Numbered from the stretch's first letter, positions 41,487-50,731 are shown. The stretch is DNA of 64,000 nt from Pontibacter ramchanderi (GCF_002846395.1 NZ_PJMU01000003.1:558001-622000); one strand, 5' to 3'. The notes: generated by a model from the letters alone, not told the origin. Made by a program: numbers and translations.

Positions 41487-43322
41487 ATGTCTATGAGACT
41501 TTTTGGCGCCTTCTGTGCCGCCTTCTCGCTTTCGCTCACGCCTTTGCTGGCTCAGGAGCAGCAAGTGAACTACCACCTCTCCTTCCCCAACGCCGTGCAC
41601 CACGAGGCACAGATCAGCGTGCAGTTTACAGGTATAAAAAGCGATACACTGCAGGTGCTCATGCCACGGAGTTCTCCGGGACGCTATGCGCTGCACGAGT
41701 TCGCCAAAAACGTGTATAGCGTAAAGGCCTCCGACAGTAAAGGACAACCACTGCGCATCAGCAGAACGAGCCCGCACCAGTGGGCAGTCAGTGGCCATCA
41801 GGGAGAAGTGACCGTTAGCTATACCCTGTTTGGCGACCATGCCGACGGCACGTATACGGGCATCGACGAATCGCATGCGCACCTGAACATGCCTGCTACG
41901 CTCATGTATGCCCCTAGCTTTGAGCAGGCGCCCGCCCAGGTCACGTTCCGCATACCGCAGGGCAGCAACTGGAAAGTAGCCACGCAGCTCGAGCCCCTCA
42001 ACGACTCCACCTTCCGGGCGCCGAATTTCCAGTACCTGATGGACAGCCCGACCGAGCTGAGTGATTTCGCTTTTGCAGAGTGGGCCGTGGAGGACCGTGG
42101 CAAGAAAAAGATGATCCAGATAGCGCTGCACCACCAGGGTACCCCGGCACAGTTCGATGCCTATGTGGCACAAACAAAAAAGATTGTGGCTGAGCAGCAG
42201 GCCATTTTCGGGCAGCTCCCCGACTTCGATTTTGGCCGCTATACCTTCATTGGTTGCTACGGTCCGCAGGCGGTGGGCGATGGCATGGAGCACCGCAATT
42301 CCACCATCGTATCGAGTTCGCGTACGCTGGCCACTACCATGGCAGGGTTACTGGGCACGGTATCGCATGAGTTTTTCCATGCCTGGAACGTGGAGCGCCT
42401 GCGCCCTGCCTCGCTCGAGCCCTTTGATTTTCAGAAAGCCAACATGTCCGACGCACTGTGGCTGGCCGAAGGCTTTACCACCTACTACGGTGACCTGACC
42501 ATGCACCGCAGCGGGGTGAACGACCTGAAGCGATACACCAGCGGCCTCTCGGGAAGTCTGAACTATGTACTGCTTTCGCCAGGCCGCCACTACCACAGCC
42601 TGGTGGAAATGAGCATGCAGGCGCCTTTTGTGGATGCCGCCCGATCCGTGGACCCGCACAACCGCCACAATACCTTCATATCCTACTATACCTATGGCAG
42701 CGTGCTGGGGCTAGGCCTCGACCTGACCCTGCGCCGTGATTTCAATACCACCCTCGACCGCTACATGCAAGCCCTTTGGCAGAAATACGGTCAACCCGAA
42801 AAGCCCTATACCTTAGCCGACCTGCAGCAAACCCTGGCCGAAGTGACCAAAGACACAGCCTGGGCTGCCGACTTTTTCAGGCGACAGGTATACGGCAGCG
42901 AATTGCCTGACTATGCCGCTCTTCTGGCCGAGGCTGGCCTGCAACTGCGAAAAGAAACCCCAGGCAAAGCTGGCATGGGGATGGCCAACCTTGAGTTCAG
43001 TAAGCAAGGCGCCAAGCTCCTGAACGGCACCTACGTTACCTCTCCCCTCTACAAAGCCGGCCTCGACCGTGGTGATATCATCCTGACCCTGAACGGCAAG
43101 AAAGTGAGCAGCGAAAAGGAACTGGATAAAATTCTGAACCGACTCAAGCCCGCCCATACCGTGCCGATTACTTACCAGCGCCAGGGTAAAACCAAAACAG
43201 CTTCTATTGTGCTGGAAGAGATACCTACCCTGGAGGTGGTTCCGTTTGAAGACGCCGGCAAAGAACTGACACCGGCCATGCAGCAGTTCAGACAATCCTG
43301 GCTGGGCACCATGGCCAGATAG
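41487..43322 (+). CDS. M61-family (glycyl aminopeptidase-like) metallopeptidase with PDZ domain
   Basis: The 611-residue protein has a Sec signal (RLFGAFCAAFSLSLTPLLAQ). The N-terminal beta domain begins VNYHLSFPNAVHHEAQISVQF and includes MPRSSPGRYALHEFAKNVYS, both typical of M61. The zinc site is TVSHEFFHAWNVERLRP (HExxH near residue 294), with the Glu ligand in LWLAEGFTTYYGDL. A PDZ domain occupies about residues 500-590 (LYKAGLDRGDIILTLNGKKV). It removes N-terminal residues from peptides in the periplasm. The small membrane-protein gene follows after two bases, so the two are probably co-transcribed. Confidence 0.93.
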   Translation: MSMRLFGAFCAAFSLSLTPLLAQEQQVNYHLSFPNAVHHEAQISVQFTGIKSDTLQVLMPRSSPGRYALHEFAKNVYSVKASDSKGQPLRISRTSPHQWAVSGHQGEVTVSYTLFGDHADGTYTGIDESHAHLNMPATLMYAPSFEQAPAQVTFRIPQGSNWKVATQLEPLNDSTFRAPNFQYLMDSPTELSDFAFAEWAVEDRGKKKMIQIALHHQGTPAQFDAYVAQTKKIVAEQQAIFGQLPDFDFGRYTFIGCYGPQAVGDGMEHRNSTIVSSSRTLATTMAGLLGTVSHEFFHAWNVERLRPASLEPFDFQKANMSDALWLAEGFTTYYGDLTMHRSGVNDLKRYTSGLSGSLNYVLLSPGRHYHSLVEMSMQAPFVDAARSVDPHNRHNTFISYYTYGSVLGLGLDLTLRRDFNTTLDRYMQALWQKYGQPEKPYTLADLQQTLAEVTKDTAWAADFFRRQVYGSELPDYAALLAEAGLQLRKETPGKAGMGMANLEFSKQGAKLLNGTYVTSPLYKAGLDRGDIILTLNGKKVSSEKELDKILNRLKPAHTVPITYQRQGKTKTASIVLEEIPTLEVVPFEDAGKELTPAMQQFRQSWLGTMAR

Positions 43323-43324
43323 GT

Positions 43325-43822
43325 ATGGCAGGTATAAATCTCAGGGTCATTTTGCTGCACAGCCTCGTGGCAGTATTGGCCGCTTACGCTTTTGTTGCCC
43401 TTGGTTACATCTACGACGTGCCGCTGGCCGAGCTATACCTGGAGACAGACGACCTGGGCAAGTTTGAGCGCAGTGCCAGCTTATACCAGGTCGACCCGGC
43501 ACGAGTAGACAAATTTGTGCTGGTGCAGCGGCTTGCTCCTTTTGCGGGCGCTCTTTTTGGGTTAGCGCTTTCGTTTATTGCGGTGCGCAGAAAAAATCCG
43601 GGTCTGCGGCTTACCTTGATTGTACTGGTGATAACAATTGTACTGGCAGCAAGCGGGGCTTTAGAGGTGGCCTTCCTCAGGAACATACTGTTCGCCCCCG
43701 GAAGGCTGGTGTCGTCGGAGGTGATGACCAGCTATACCTTAAACTACCTGCTTTTGCTGAGCCTTAGCTTTTGGGTGGCTTTTTTGAGTAAACGTACCCT
43801 GGGAAGCAAGAGCAAGGCATAG
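43325..43822 (+). CDS. Hypothetical four-helix membrane protein
   Basis: The family of this 165-residue protein is not recognised. It has about four hydrophobic segments: residues 7-29 (VILLHSLVAVLAAYAFVALGY), 70-88 (APFAGALFGLALSFIAV), 94-116 (LRLTLIVLVITIVLAAS) and 138-156 (LNYLLLLSLSFWVAFL). A periplasmic loop (YDVPLAELYLETDDLGKFER) lies between helices 1 and 2, and the C-terminus is basic (SKRTLGSKSKA). It starts two bases after the M61 stop, which suggests a shared transcript, but a functional link is unknown. Confidence 0.8.
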   Translation: MAGINLRVILLHSLVAVLAAYAFVALGYIYDVPLAELYLETDDLGKFERSASLYQVDPARVDKFVLVQRLAPFAGALFGLALSFIAVRRKNPGLRLTLIVLVITIVLAASGALEVAFLRNILFAPGRLVSSEVMTSYTLNYLLLLSLSFWVAFLSKRTLGSKSKA

Positions 43823-43929
43823 CCGCTTACAACAAAAGACACTTGCACCCGTTTGGGAAAAGGCACCCGCTTGTTTCTGAAGCAATTGCGCTGTAACTTA
43901 GTACCACATTCAACAGAGAGCTTTTTCAC

Positions 43930-44580
43930 GTGAAAATATTATTGAGCACCATATTGACCTGCAGCCTGCTTTTAGCGGGAACGGCTATGGCACAGACCGG
44001 CCAGAAAGCAAGTCTGGAAACGGCCCCGGCCCCTGCTCTGCAGGAGCAGCCAGTACAGCCTGCTGAAGAAAAAAGGCCGACCAAATTTGAGATGCCAGCC
44101 AAGCGCCTAAGTTACAGCCTGGCTGCAGGTGCCAGTTTCGGAAGTGGTTTTGGCGCTACTTACCTGGAGCCAACGGTTCGCTATCAGCTAAACCCGCGTT
44201 TGCGCGTGTTCAGCAGCCTGACCTATATGTCGGTGATGCCGGGCCATTACACCGTGCCTACCACTGACGGTGGAGCCACGCTTATGCGCACCAGTCCCAG
44301 CAACCATTACATAGCCCACGTGAGAGCCGATTACCTGGTAAACGAGCGCCTTATCCTGAGCGGCAGCGTATGGAAGGATTTCTCGAACATCCCGGCACAA
44401 AACCCGGCTTACATGAACTTTATGCATCCAGGCCGCCAGGGAATGGACTTCCGGGCAACCTATAAAATAACGGAGCACTTGTCGGTAACCGGTGGCATGC
44501 GCTATTCCAACGGTGCCTCGCCGTTCTACAGCCCGTTTCAGCACCCGATGTCTGTAGGCCGGGGCGGTGCCTTCTGGTAA
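43930..44580 (+). CDS. Secreted outer-membrane beta-barrel-like protein
   Basis: The 216-residue protein starts at GTG (43930) with a clear Sec signal (KILLSTILTCSLLLAGTAMAQ). A Pro/Glu-rich linker follows (residues 25-55). The remainder has alternating aromatic/polar strands: RLSYSLAAGASFGSGFGAT, EPTVRYQLNPRLRVFSSLTY, YIAHVRADYLVNERLILSG, and EHLSVTGGMRYSNG. This suggests a small outer-membrane barrel. It ends RGGAFW, with the terminal aromatic residue usual for such proteins. No enzyme motif is visible and the role is unknown. A terminator follows closely. Confidence 0.75.
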   Translation: MKILLSTILTCSLLLAGTAMAQTGQKASLETAPAPALQEQPVQPAEEKRPTKFEMPAKRLSYSLAAGASFGSGFGATYLEPTVRYQLNPRLRVFSSLTYMSVMPGHYTVPTTDGGATLMRTSPSNHYIAHVRADYLVNERLILSGSVWKDFSNIPAQNPAYMNFMHPGRQGMDFRATYKITEHLSVTGGMRYSNGASPFYSPFQHPMSVGRGGAFW

Positions 44581-44610
44581 CAGGCTCTTCAACCAAGTCA
44601 AACTATCACA

Positions 44611-44645
44611 AAGCGTCTTTTCTGACCAGAGAAGGCGTTTTTTTG
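44611..44645 (+). terminator. Intrinsic terminator after the barrel-like gene
   Basis: AAGCGTCTTTTCT pairs with AGAGAAGGCGTTT (13 bp with G-U pairs) around GACC and is followed by a T-run. Confidence 0.82.
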
Positions 44646-44740
44646 TGTCGCTCACCGTATTTTAATTAATTTACCGCACACGTTTCAACTTTCGTGGGCG
44701 TTATCGTGTTAATAATTCCTGAAACAAGCTTATTCAGATT

Positions 44741-45757
44741 TTGAGGCAGAAGAACGAAACAGTAAGGCATCTGAAAAACGACAAACTGGATGTTGTAAAA
44801 CCGGATTTCCGTGGCAACAAGACCATTAACGGACAGTTTGTGAACGGCGGCGAGCTCTATACCCCTAAACTGAGCAAGGTGCTCCGCTGGAAAACCTCCC
44901 GAAACCCACAGCGCGACGAGAAAAAATCCGACAACTACGTGCCACCCGTTTCTTACGGCACCGACTTTATCAACTCAAACAAAGACATGGTGGTTTGGCT
45001 CGGCCACGCCACTTTCCTGATCCGGGTGAACGGGCTGACCATGATCACCGATCCCGTGTTCTACGACCTGCCCATGATCAAGCGCCGCATCGGGCTGCCT
45101 TGTGCGCCGGAGCAGCTGACAGGTATCGACATGGTGCTGTTTTCGCACGGGCACCGCGACCACCTCGACGAGCGCTCCATCAAAACGCTTTACCGCCACA
45201 ACCCCGATCTGAAAGCCCTGGCGCCGCTGCACGCCGGCAACCTGCTGCGCAGCGCCGAACCTAATCTGCCTTACCAGGAGGCGGGCTGGTACCAGAAATT
45301 CGACCTCACCCCCGAAGGCGTAGAAATCTACTTTTTGCCGGCCTCGCACTGGCACCGCCGCGGCATGTTCGACATGAACAAAGTGCTTTGGGGAAGTTTC
45401 CTGATCAAGACGCCAACCCTGCAGCTGTACTTTGCCGGCGACACCGGATACAATGGGCACTTTGAGGAGATCGAGTCGCTTTTCGGCCCGATGGATGTGT
45501 GCCTGATGCCCGTAGGAGCCTACCGGCCCAGTTTTCTGATGCAGAAGAGCCACCTGAACCCGCACGAAGCGGTACGCGCCTACAACGTGCTGCGTGGCGG
45601 CACCTTCATCCCGATGCACTACGGCACCTTCGACCTGTCGGACGAGCCGGCAGGGGAACCGGTGCGCCTGCTCGAGCAGATTGCCGCCTCGGGCATGATG
45701 ACGGGTCTGCGTATACCTGCCATCGGGGAGCCGGTGCTGCTGCAGGAACTGGTATAG
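44741..45757 (+). CDS. Metallo-beta-lactamase-fold hydrolase (NAPE-PLD/UlaG-like)
   Basis: The 338-residue protein has the MBL motif FSHGHRDHLDERSIKTL near residue 130, a further His in LPASHWHRRGMFD (HWHRRG near residue 207), Asp in LYFAGDTGYNGHF near residue 230, and a final His in IPMHYGTFDL. The WLGHATFLIRVNGLTMITDPV start of the domain and the ASHWHRRG segment are characteristic of N-acyl-phosphatidylethanolamine phospholipase D-like enzymes and their bacterial relatives. Start is TTG at 44741; no in-frame ATG precedes the domain. There is no signal peptide, so it should be cytoplasmic. The natural substrate is not known. Confidence 0.87.
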   Translation: MRQKNETVRHLKNDKLDVVKPDFRGNKTINGQFVNGGELYTPKLSKVLRWKTSRNPQRDEKKSDNYVPPVSYGTDFINSNKDMVVWLGHATFLIRVNGLTMITDPVFYDLPMIKRRIGLPCAPEQLTGIDMVLFSHGHRDHLDERSIKTLYRHNPDLKALAPLHAGNLLRSAEPNLPYQEAGWYQKFDLTPEGVEIYFLPASHWHRRGMFDMNKVLWGSFLIKTPTLQLYFAGDTGYNGHFEEIESLFGPMDVCLMPVGAYRPSFLMQKSHLNPHEAVRAYNVLRGGTFIPMHYGTFDLSDEPAGEPVRLLEQIAASGMMTGLRIPAIGEPVLLQELV

Positions 45758-45779
45758 CCCGAAAACCGGCAGGCTGTGC

Positions 45780-45787
45780 TATATTTG
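45780..45787 (+). promoter_or_regulatory. Promoter -7 box TATATTTG of the first symporter
   Basis: TATATTTG matches TAnnTTTG and lies 22 bases before the ATG of the sodium:solute symporter gene, leaving a short leader. No clear TTTG is found about 20 bases upstream. Confidence 0.5.
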
Positions 45788-45809
45788 CGGTCTCACGACG
45801 GCAACTCAC

Positions 45810-47270
45810 ATGTCTGCAACGCTTATCATCAGCCTGATTATCGGCTATTTCGGCATCCTGGTTCTGATCTCCTACATTACGGGTAAGAAGACAGACTCCT
45901 ATACTTTTTTCCTGGCTAACCGCAAATCGCCCTGGTATGTGGTGGCCTTTGGGATGATCGGCGCTACTTTGTCGGGCGTGACCTTTGTATCGGTGCCGGG
46001 TATGGTGCGCGCAGCGCAATTCTCGTACCTGCAGGTGGTGCTGGGCTACCTGGCGGGCTATTTTGTGGTCGCCAATGTGCTGATGCCGCTCTATTACCGC
46101 CTCAACCTGGTCTCCATTTATACCTACCTGGAACAGCGCCTGGGCTTCTGGTCCTATAAAACAGGGGCCGCTTTTTTCCTGCTGTCGCGCACGCTGAGCA
46201 CGGCCATTCGCCTTTTACTGGTGGCCAGTGTGCTGCAGTTGGCCGTCTTCAATGAAATAGGCGTTCCATTTGCCGTGACAGTGGCCGTCACGATCCTGCT
46301 GATCTGGGTCTATACCTTCCGGAGCGGCATGAAAACCATCATCTGGACCGATACTTTCCAGACGGCGGCCATGCTGACGGCCATAGGGATAAGTATCTGG
46401 GTGGTGGCCGATGAACTCAACCTTGGTTTTCAGGGGATGGTCAACACGATAACCGCCAGCGATTACTCGCAGATTTTCAACTGGGATTTCAAAGACAACG
46501 GCTATTTTATCAAGCAGTTTTTTTCCGGCGCCTTTATCACCATCGCCATGACCGGCTTGGACCAGGACATGATGCAGAAGAACCTGAGCTGCAAGAACAT
46601 TGGCGAGGCGAAAAAAAACATGTACTGGTTCAGCCTGATCCTAACAATGATTTTTGTCCTGTTGCTGGTGCTGGGGGCTTTGTTGTACCTGTACGCCGGC
46701 GCTAAAGGCATCACGCTACCGGAGCGCGGCGATGACGTGTTCCCCTATCTGGCCCTGAACCACTTCCCGCCGGTTGTAGGTATAGCATTCATCCTGGGCA
46801 TCATCGCCATTGCCTATGCCTCCGCCGATTCGGCGCTGACTTCCCTGACGACCTCCTTCTGCGTGGACTTCCTCAATTTCAAAGATAAAAGCGAGCAGGA
46901 GCGGGTACGGCTGCGGTACATCGTCCACATCGCGTTCTCTTTACTGCTTGGCCTGGTCATCATAGCCGTTAACGCCGTCAACAGCCAAAGCCTGATCGCG
47001 ACGGTGCTGCAAGTGGCCGGCTATACCTACGGACCGCTGCTGGGACTCTACAGCTTCGGCCTCTTCACCCGCCGCCAGGTACGCGACCGTTTTGTGCCCG
47101 CGATCTGCCTCGCGGCCCCTGTGCTCACCTACATCATCAGCGCCAACTCCGCCGCGTGGTTCAACGGCTACCAGTTCGGTTTTGAAGTGCTCATTCTGAA
47201 TGGACTTTTGACGTTTGTGGGGCTGTGGGCTGTATCAGTAAAAGATACGCCGCTACCGGAATCAGATTAA
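45810..47270 (+). CDS. Sodium:solute symporter
   Basis: The 486-residue protein has about 13 membrane helices. SSS features are YTFFLANRKSPWYVVAFGMIGA near residue 32, SGVTFVSVPGMVRAAQFSYLQ, the glycine-rich GYLAGYFVVANVLMPLYYRL, and FILGIIAIAYASADSALTSL near residue 330, which holds the Na2-site serines of this family. It imports a small organic solute (sugar, amino acid or acid) with sodium. The closest relatives by style are the Bacteroidota sugar/sialic-acid-type SSS proteins, but the substrate cannot be fixed. A promoter box lies just upstream and no partner gene follows. Confidence 0.9.
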   Translation: MSATLIISLIIGYFGILVLISYITGKKTDSYTFFLANRKSPWYVVAFGMIGATLSGVTFVSVPGMVRAAQFSYLQVVLGYLAGYFVVANVLMPLYYRLNLVSIYTYLEQRLGFWSYKTGAAFFLLSRTLSTAIRLLLVASVLQLAVFNEIGVPFAVTVAVTILLIWVYTFRSGMKTIIWTDTFQTAAMLTAIGISIWVVADELNLGFQGMVNTITASDYSQIFNWDFKDNGYFIKQFFSGAFITIAMTGLDQDMMQKNLSCKNIGEAKKNMYWFSLILTMIFVLLLVLGALLYLYAGAKGITLPERGDDVFPYLALNHFPPVVGIAFILGIIAIAYASADSALTSLTTSFCVDFLNFKDKSEQERVRLRYIVHIAFSLLLGLVIIAVNAVNSQSLIATVLQVAGYTYGPLLGLYSFGLFTRRQVRDRFVPAICLAAPVLTYIISANSAAWFNGYQFGFEVLILNGLLTFVGLWAVSVKDTPLPESD

Positions 47271-47318
47271 TGATATCTGTCACTATGCAAATAGGGTCGC
47301 TATATCCTATACTTTCCT

Positions 47319-47326
47319 TACCTTTG
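47319..47326 (+). promoter_or_regulatory. Promoter -7 box TACCTTTG of the ABC exporter
   Basis: TACCTTTG fits TAnnTTTG and lies 86 bases upstream of the ABC transporter start in a 142-base spacer, after the symporter stop. Confidence 0.5.
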
Positions 47327-47412
47327 TAAGATTTTTCGGGTACATGGCATTTTTAGTGCTGCCTGGCTGTTATAAGCCAGCATCCCCCTATTATTAAGTT
47401 TAGATATCATTA

Positions 47413-49233
47413 ATGGCAAAACGTGGAATCGGGCTAAACGACGGCACGCAGGAGAAAGAAGGCAGAAAGAAAATCAGCAAAGACAGCTTCCGTCGCGGCA
47501 TCAGGATCTTTAGCTACGTACTACCCTACAAGTTTAAGTTCCTGATCGGTTTGGGCTTTCTGGTGCTCTCCAGCCTGACGTTCATGATCTTCCCGCTGCT
47601 CACTGGCAAGCTGGTCGACTCCTCCACTGGCAACGCCGACTGGTTCCTCGAAGACATTGACATGATCGCCCTTGGCCTGTTTGCCGTGATCCTGGCGCAA
47701 GGTATTTTCTCTTTTTTTAGAGTATACTTCTTTGCGCAGGTGAGCGAAAACGCCGTGGCCGACATCCGCCGTGACCTCTACAGCAAGTTCATGATGCTGC
47801 CGATCCCTTTCTATGAGAAAAGACGCGTAGGCGAGATCACCAGCCGCATCACTACCGACGTGGCGCAGGTGCAGGATGCCATGTCCATCACCCTGGCAGA
47901 GCTTTTCCGACAGGTTACCACGCTCTTAGTCGGTATCATCATCATCCTCTGGACCTCCATCAAACTGTCCATGTTCATGCTGGCGACCTTCCCGGTGCTG
48001 GTGGCGCTTACATTGGTTTTCGGGCGCAAGATCAAGAGCCTTTCCAAGAAAACGCAGGACGAACTGGCCAATACCAACGTGATTGTGGAGGAAACGCTGC
48101 AGGCGATCAATACTGTGAAGGCTTACACGAACGAAAACTTCGAGATTGGACGTTACCGTAACTCGCTCGGCAAAGCCGTGAAGGCAGCGCTTTCGGCAGC
48201 GAACTACCGTGGCGCCTTCATTTCTTTTGTAATCGTGGGCTTGTTTGGCGGCATCATTCTGGTGATCTGGTACGGTGCTACCCTGGTGCAGAATGGCGAC
48301 CTGACCATTGGCGAGTTGATCTCCTTTATTATTTACACCGTGTTTATCGGCGCTTCTGTGGGCGGTTTGGGTGAGCTGTATGGCAAAATCCAGTCGGCAT
48401 TAGGAGCGACAGAGCGCATACAGGAAATACTGGCCGAAACAGAAGAACCAACAGATAAGAGCCTGCGCCCACTGAGCGAAATACCACGCGTTCGTGGCAA
48501 TATTCGTTATAATCAGGTAGCTTTCTCCTACCCTACGCGTCCGGATATACAGGTGCTCCGCGACATCAATTTCAGCATTAATTCCGGTGAGAAGATCGCG
48601 CTGGTAGGCCCGAGCGGTGCCGGAAAGTCCACGATCGTGCAGCTTTTGCTGCGTCTTTATGACGTAAGCCACGGCAGCATCACCGTCGACGGGCAGGACA
48701 TCCGTAAGATGAGCCTGACGGAGTTACGCGCCAACGTGGGCATCGTGCCGCAGGAGGTACTGCTCTTTGGTGGTTCGATCCGCGAGAACATCGCCTACGG
48801 GCGCCCGGAAGCCACGGAAGAAGAGATCATCATGGCAGCCCGTAAAGCCAATGCTTACGACTTTATCTCGTCTTTCCCGGAAGGGCTGGATACACTGGTG
48901 GGCGAGCGCGGCATCAAGCTTTCTGGTGGTCAGCGCCAACGTGTGGCCATTGCCCGAGCTATTTTAAAGAACCCAGCCATCCTCGTACTCGACGAAGCCA
49001 CCAGCTCGCTTGACTCCGAATCAGAGCATTTGGTGCAGCAGGCCATGGATGAGTTGATGCAGGGACGAACTACGATTATCATTGCCCACCGTTTGGCGAC
49101 GATCCGTAAAGTAGACAAGATCCTGGTGATTGATGGTGGTGAGATCGTCGAGGAGGGTTCGCACGAGGTGCTGTCAATCAACGACAACGGCATCTACGCG
49201 AATCTACTCAAGCTGCAGTTTGAGATGAGTTAA
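47413..49233 (+). CDS. ABC exporter, fused permease/ATPase (MsbA/BmrA-like)
   Basis: The 606-residue protein combines a six-helix exporter domain (residues about 30-330; FKFLIGLGFLVLSSLTFMIF and later helices) and a nucleotide-binding domain from about 365. In the latter are the A-loop tyrosine in VAFSYPTRPDIQ, Walker A LVGPSGAGKSTIV, the Q-loop IVPQEVLLFGGSI, the signature LSGGQRQRVAIARAI, Walker B ILVLDEATSS, and the switch His in IIIAHRLATI. It should export a lipid, lipid-linked sugar or amphiphilic drug as a homodimer. An N-terminal basic stretch (TQEKEGRKKISKDSFRR) precedes helix 1. A terminator follows at 49,255. Confidence 0.93.
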   Translation: MAKRGIGLNDGTQEKEGRKKISKDSFRRGIRIFSYVLPYKFKFLIGLGFLVLSSLTFMIFPLLTGKLVDSSTGNADWFLEDIDMIALGLFAVILAQGIFSFFRVYFFAQVSENAVADIRRDLYSKFMMLPIPFYEKRRVGEITSRITTDVAQVQDAMSITLAELFRQVTTLLVGIIIILWTSIKLSMFMLATFPVLVALTLVFGRKIKSLSKKTQDELANTNVIVEETLQAINTVKAYTNENFEIGRYRNSLGKAVKAALSAANYRGAFISFVIVGLFGGIILVIWYGATLVQNGDLTIGELISFIIYTVFIGASVGGLGELYGKIQSALGATERIQEILAETEEPTDKSLRPLSEIPRVRGNIRYNQVAFSYPTRPDIQVLRDINFSINSGEKIALVGPSGAGKSTIVQLLLRLYDVSHGSITVDGQDIRKMSLTELRANVGIVPQEVLLFGGSIRENIAYGRPEATEEEIIMAARKANAYDFISSFPEGLDTLVGERGIKLSGGQRQRVAIARAILKNPAILVLDEATSSLDSESEHLVQQAMDELMQGRTTIIIAHRLATIRKVDKILVIDGGEIVEEGSHEVLSINDNGIYANLLKLQFEMS

Positions 49234-49254
49234 AATTGATTTTAAAAGGTATAG

Positions 49255-49289
49255 GAGCCCTGTTAGTGTAAAGCTGGCAGGGCTTTTTT
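49255..49289 (+). terminator. Intrinsic terminator after the ABC exporter
   Basis: GAGCCCTG and CAGGGCTTTTTT form a stem around a loop of about 16 bases, with a T-run, 22 bases after the stop codon. Confidence 0.75.
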
Positions 49290-49330
49290 ATTATAGGTAC
49301 AGTTGATGTGCTAGGTATAGCAACCTTGGT

Positions 49331-49546
49331 CGTTTCATTGCTTCGCCTGTGCGGCGGGCACTTCCTTTTTTCCTTGATGGGGGTAGGGGCCCTCGATAAA
49401 GAAAGAGGGCCCCTACCCCCATCAAGGAAAAAAATCAAGACGATTTTGAATCGAGGGCCCCTACCTCCACTCGCTGACCGCTCAAACAAAAAATCGTCGA
49501 TGGTGCACCTGGCTGAGGTGATCTGTTTCATTGCCAGCGGGGCAAG
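49331..49546 (-). repeat. Dispersed structured repeat, copy D (rearranged)
   Basis: This copy is inverted relative to A-C and diverged. It keeps GCTTCGCCTGTGCGGCGGGC, GGGGGTAGGGGCCCTC, TCGAGGGCCCCTACC, CCACTCGCTGACCGCTC and GGTGCACCTGGC. Its centre is a perfect inverted repeat: arms 49366-49394 and 49405-49433, 29 bp each, around a 10-base loop, with T and A runs at the outer ends. This resembles a large bidirectional terminator. Confidence 0.82.
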
Positions 49547-49618
49547 TTAGTCTTTCGATGCGTGCCCGTGGTGCGACGCACACTAAATGACTTCTACCTG
49601 AAACTGGTAATGCCTCAA

Positions 49619-49650
49619 ATTCCCCTCTTGAGAGGGGCGGGGGTGTGTTG
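49619..49650. repeat. Solo arm of the CACACCCCTGCCCCTC hairpin family
   Basis: ATTCCCCTCTTGAGAGGGGC followed by GGGGGTGTGTTG matches the right arm of the hairpin at 18,377-18,405. A TACCCCCTGAAGGCAGGGGG element lies at about 49,718 and a short AATCCTG-type repeat fragment at 49,755-49,800. These fill the spacer before the gene at 49,909. Confidence 0.75.
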
Positions 49651-49908
49651 AATTAGTGGGAGCCTAAACCCCAAAAACTACGGAGCTATACCTCATAGTT
49701 AGCATTTACCGAGGAGTTACCCCCTGAAGGCAGGGGGATGACAATCGTTTACCAGAATCCTGTCGATCCCTTAATCCTGAAAATTCTGGTTCGGACAATT
49801 AGTTCTACCGCTTAGCTTGCATACTTCTACATCAATATATCCTAATAAATCACTAATTTGCGAAGTATACTCATTTAATAGCGGCACCAGTTGCTACTGA
49901 ACCATTTT

Positions 49909-50433
49909 ATGCACCCAATCAGCATTCTTATCCGAGGCATTTTTTTCTGTTTACTGCTTATAGGCAGCTTATCAGCTTCGGCTCAGAATTACCGCGACTC
50001 GTTCAGGGCGCGCAATGCGGTGTATGGTGAACTGGGCGGCAATGGCGACCTGCTGTCGGTGAATTACGACCGCATTGTGTACCAGAAGTCTATGGTAAAG
50101 GCGGCATTCAGGATAGGTATAGCCAGTAACCAATTCTTCTCGGCTGAAGAGCCGGGTTTTTATCCGGTGGTGCCTGTGGAGGCGCTCGGTATGATCGGGC
50201 GATTTCAGAAACACTTTGAGTTCGGTCTGGGCTATACCCGCCGCTTTACCAACGAGCCGGACCTGTTGCAGAACCTGTACTTCAGCCGCATCGGTTTCCG
50301 ATATCAAAACCCGACGGGCGGCCTTGTGGTGCGGGTTGGGTTCACGCCCTTTTTGTCCACAGAAAGCAACACCAAGTCGCCGGGGGCTGCGTTTATACCT
50401 CGGTTTGGCCTGAGCGTGGGGCACAGCTTCTAA
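49909..50433 (+). CDS. Secreted protein, probable small outer-membrane barrel
   Basis: From ATG at 49909 the product has 174 residues (an upstream TTG at 49,891 is less likely). A Sec signal is clear (ILIRGIFFCLLLIGSLSASA). The mature part has regular amphipathic strands: NAVYGELGGNGDLLSVNYDR, KAAFRIGIASNQ, HFEFGLGYTRRF, SRIGFRYQNPTGGLVVRVG, and the C-terminal FGLSVGHSF with a final Phe, which suggests outer-membrane insertion. I know this pattern from Bacteroidota hypothetical proteins with no assigned function. It stands alone. Confidence 0.78.
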   Translation: MHPISILIRGIFFCLLLIGSLSASAQNYRDSFRARNAVYGELGGNGDLLSVNYDRIVYQKSMVKAAFRIGIASNQFFSAEEPGFYPVVPVEALGMIGRFQKHFEFGLGYTRRFTNEPDLLQNLYFSRIGFRYQNPTGGLVVRVGFTPFLSTESNTKSPGAAFIPRFGLSVGHSF

Positions 50434-50458
50434 TGCCCCGCATAGAGCAATTTACACG

Positions 50459-50731
50459 CTAAGCCTGGGCCTTAAGCAAAAACTTCTGCTTTTCTGCCTC
50501 CTCCAGCTGCAACCCCCACTTCTTCAGGATTGGCTCCTCGAGTGCCTTCTCGCGGTATTCGTCTGGCGTCATGATCGGTATACCATACACAATCGGGTAA
50601 TACCTTTTGCAGGAAGAGCAGGTCAGCAGTCCTTCTGCAATATCACCGTTCTCTTGCTGTGCAAAGATCTGTGACTCCAGTTCGTGCTTGTCTACCGGAC
50701 AGCATAATTTATCTAATAAAGCCAGTCTCAT
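50459..50731 (-). CDS. Trm112-like zinc-ribbon protein
   Basis: The 90-residue protein matches the Trm112/YcaR family. CCPVDKHELE near residue 10 and LTCSSCKRYYPIVYGIPIM near residue 37 supply the cysteines of a zinc ribbon and the conserved YPI-x-x-GIP segment. A charged helical tail follows (PILKKWGLQLEEAEKQK). Trm112 proteins bind and activate SAM methyltransferases. Here it is the last gene of the TPP-riboswitch operon whose first gene encodes a methyltransferase, so the two may form a complex (inference). The ATG overlaps the ThiE-like stop as ATGA. Confidence 0.85.
   Translation of the reverse strand: MRLALLDKLCCPVDKHELESQIFAQQENGDIAEGLLTCSSCKRYYPIVYGIPIMTPDEYREKALEEPILKKWGLQLEEAEKQKFLLKAQA

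Noticed and set aside
41457..42293. Minus-strand frame of 278 codons opposite the M61 gene
   Set aside because: The plus-strand frame has a signal peptide, HExxH and PDZ; the antisense frame is a by-product of high GC.
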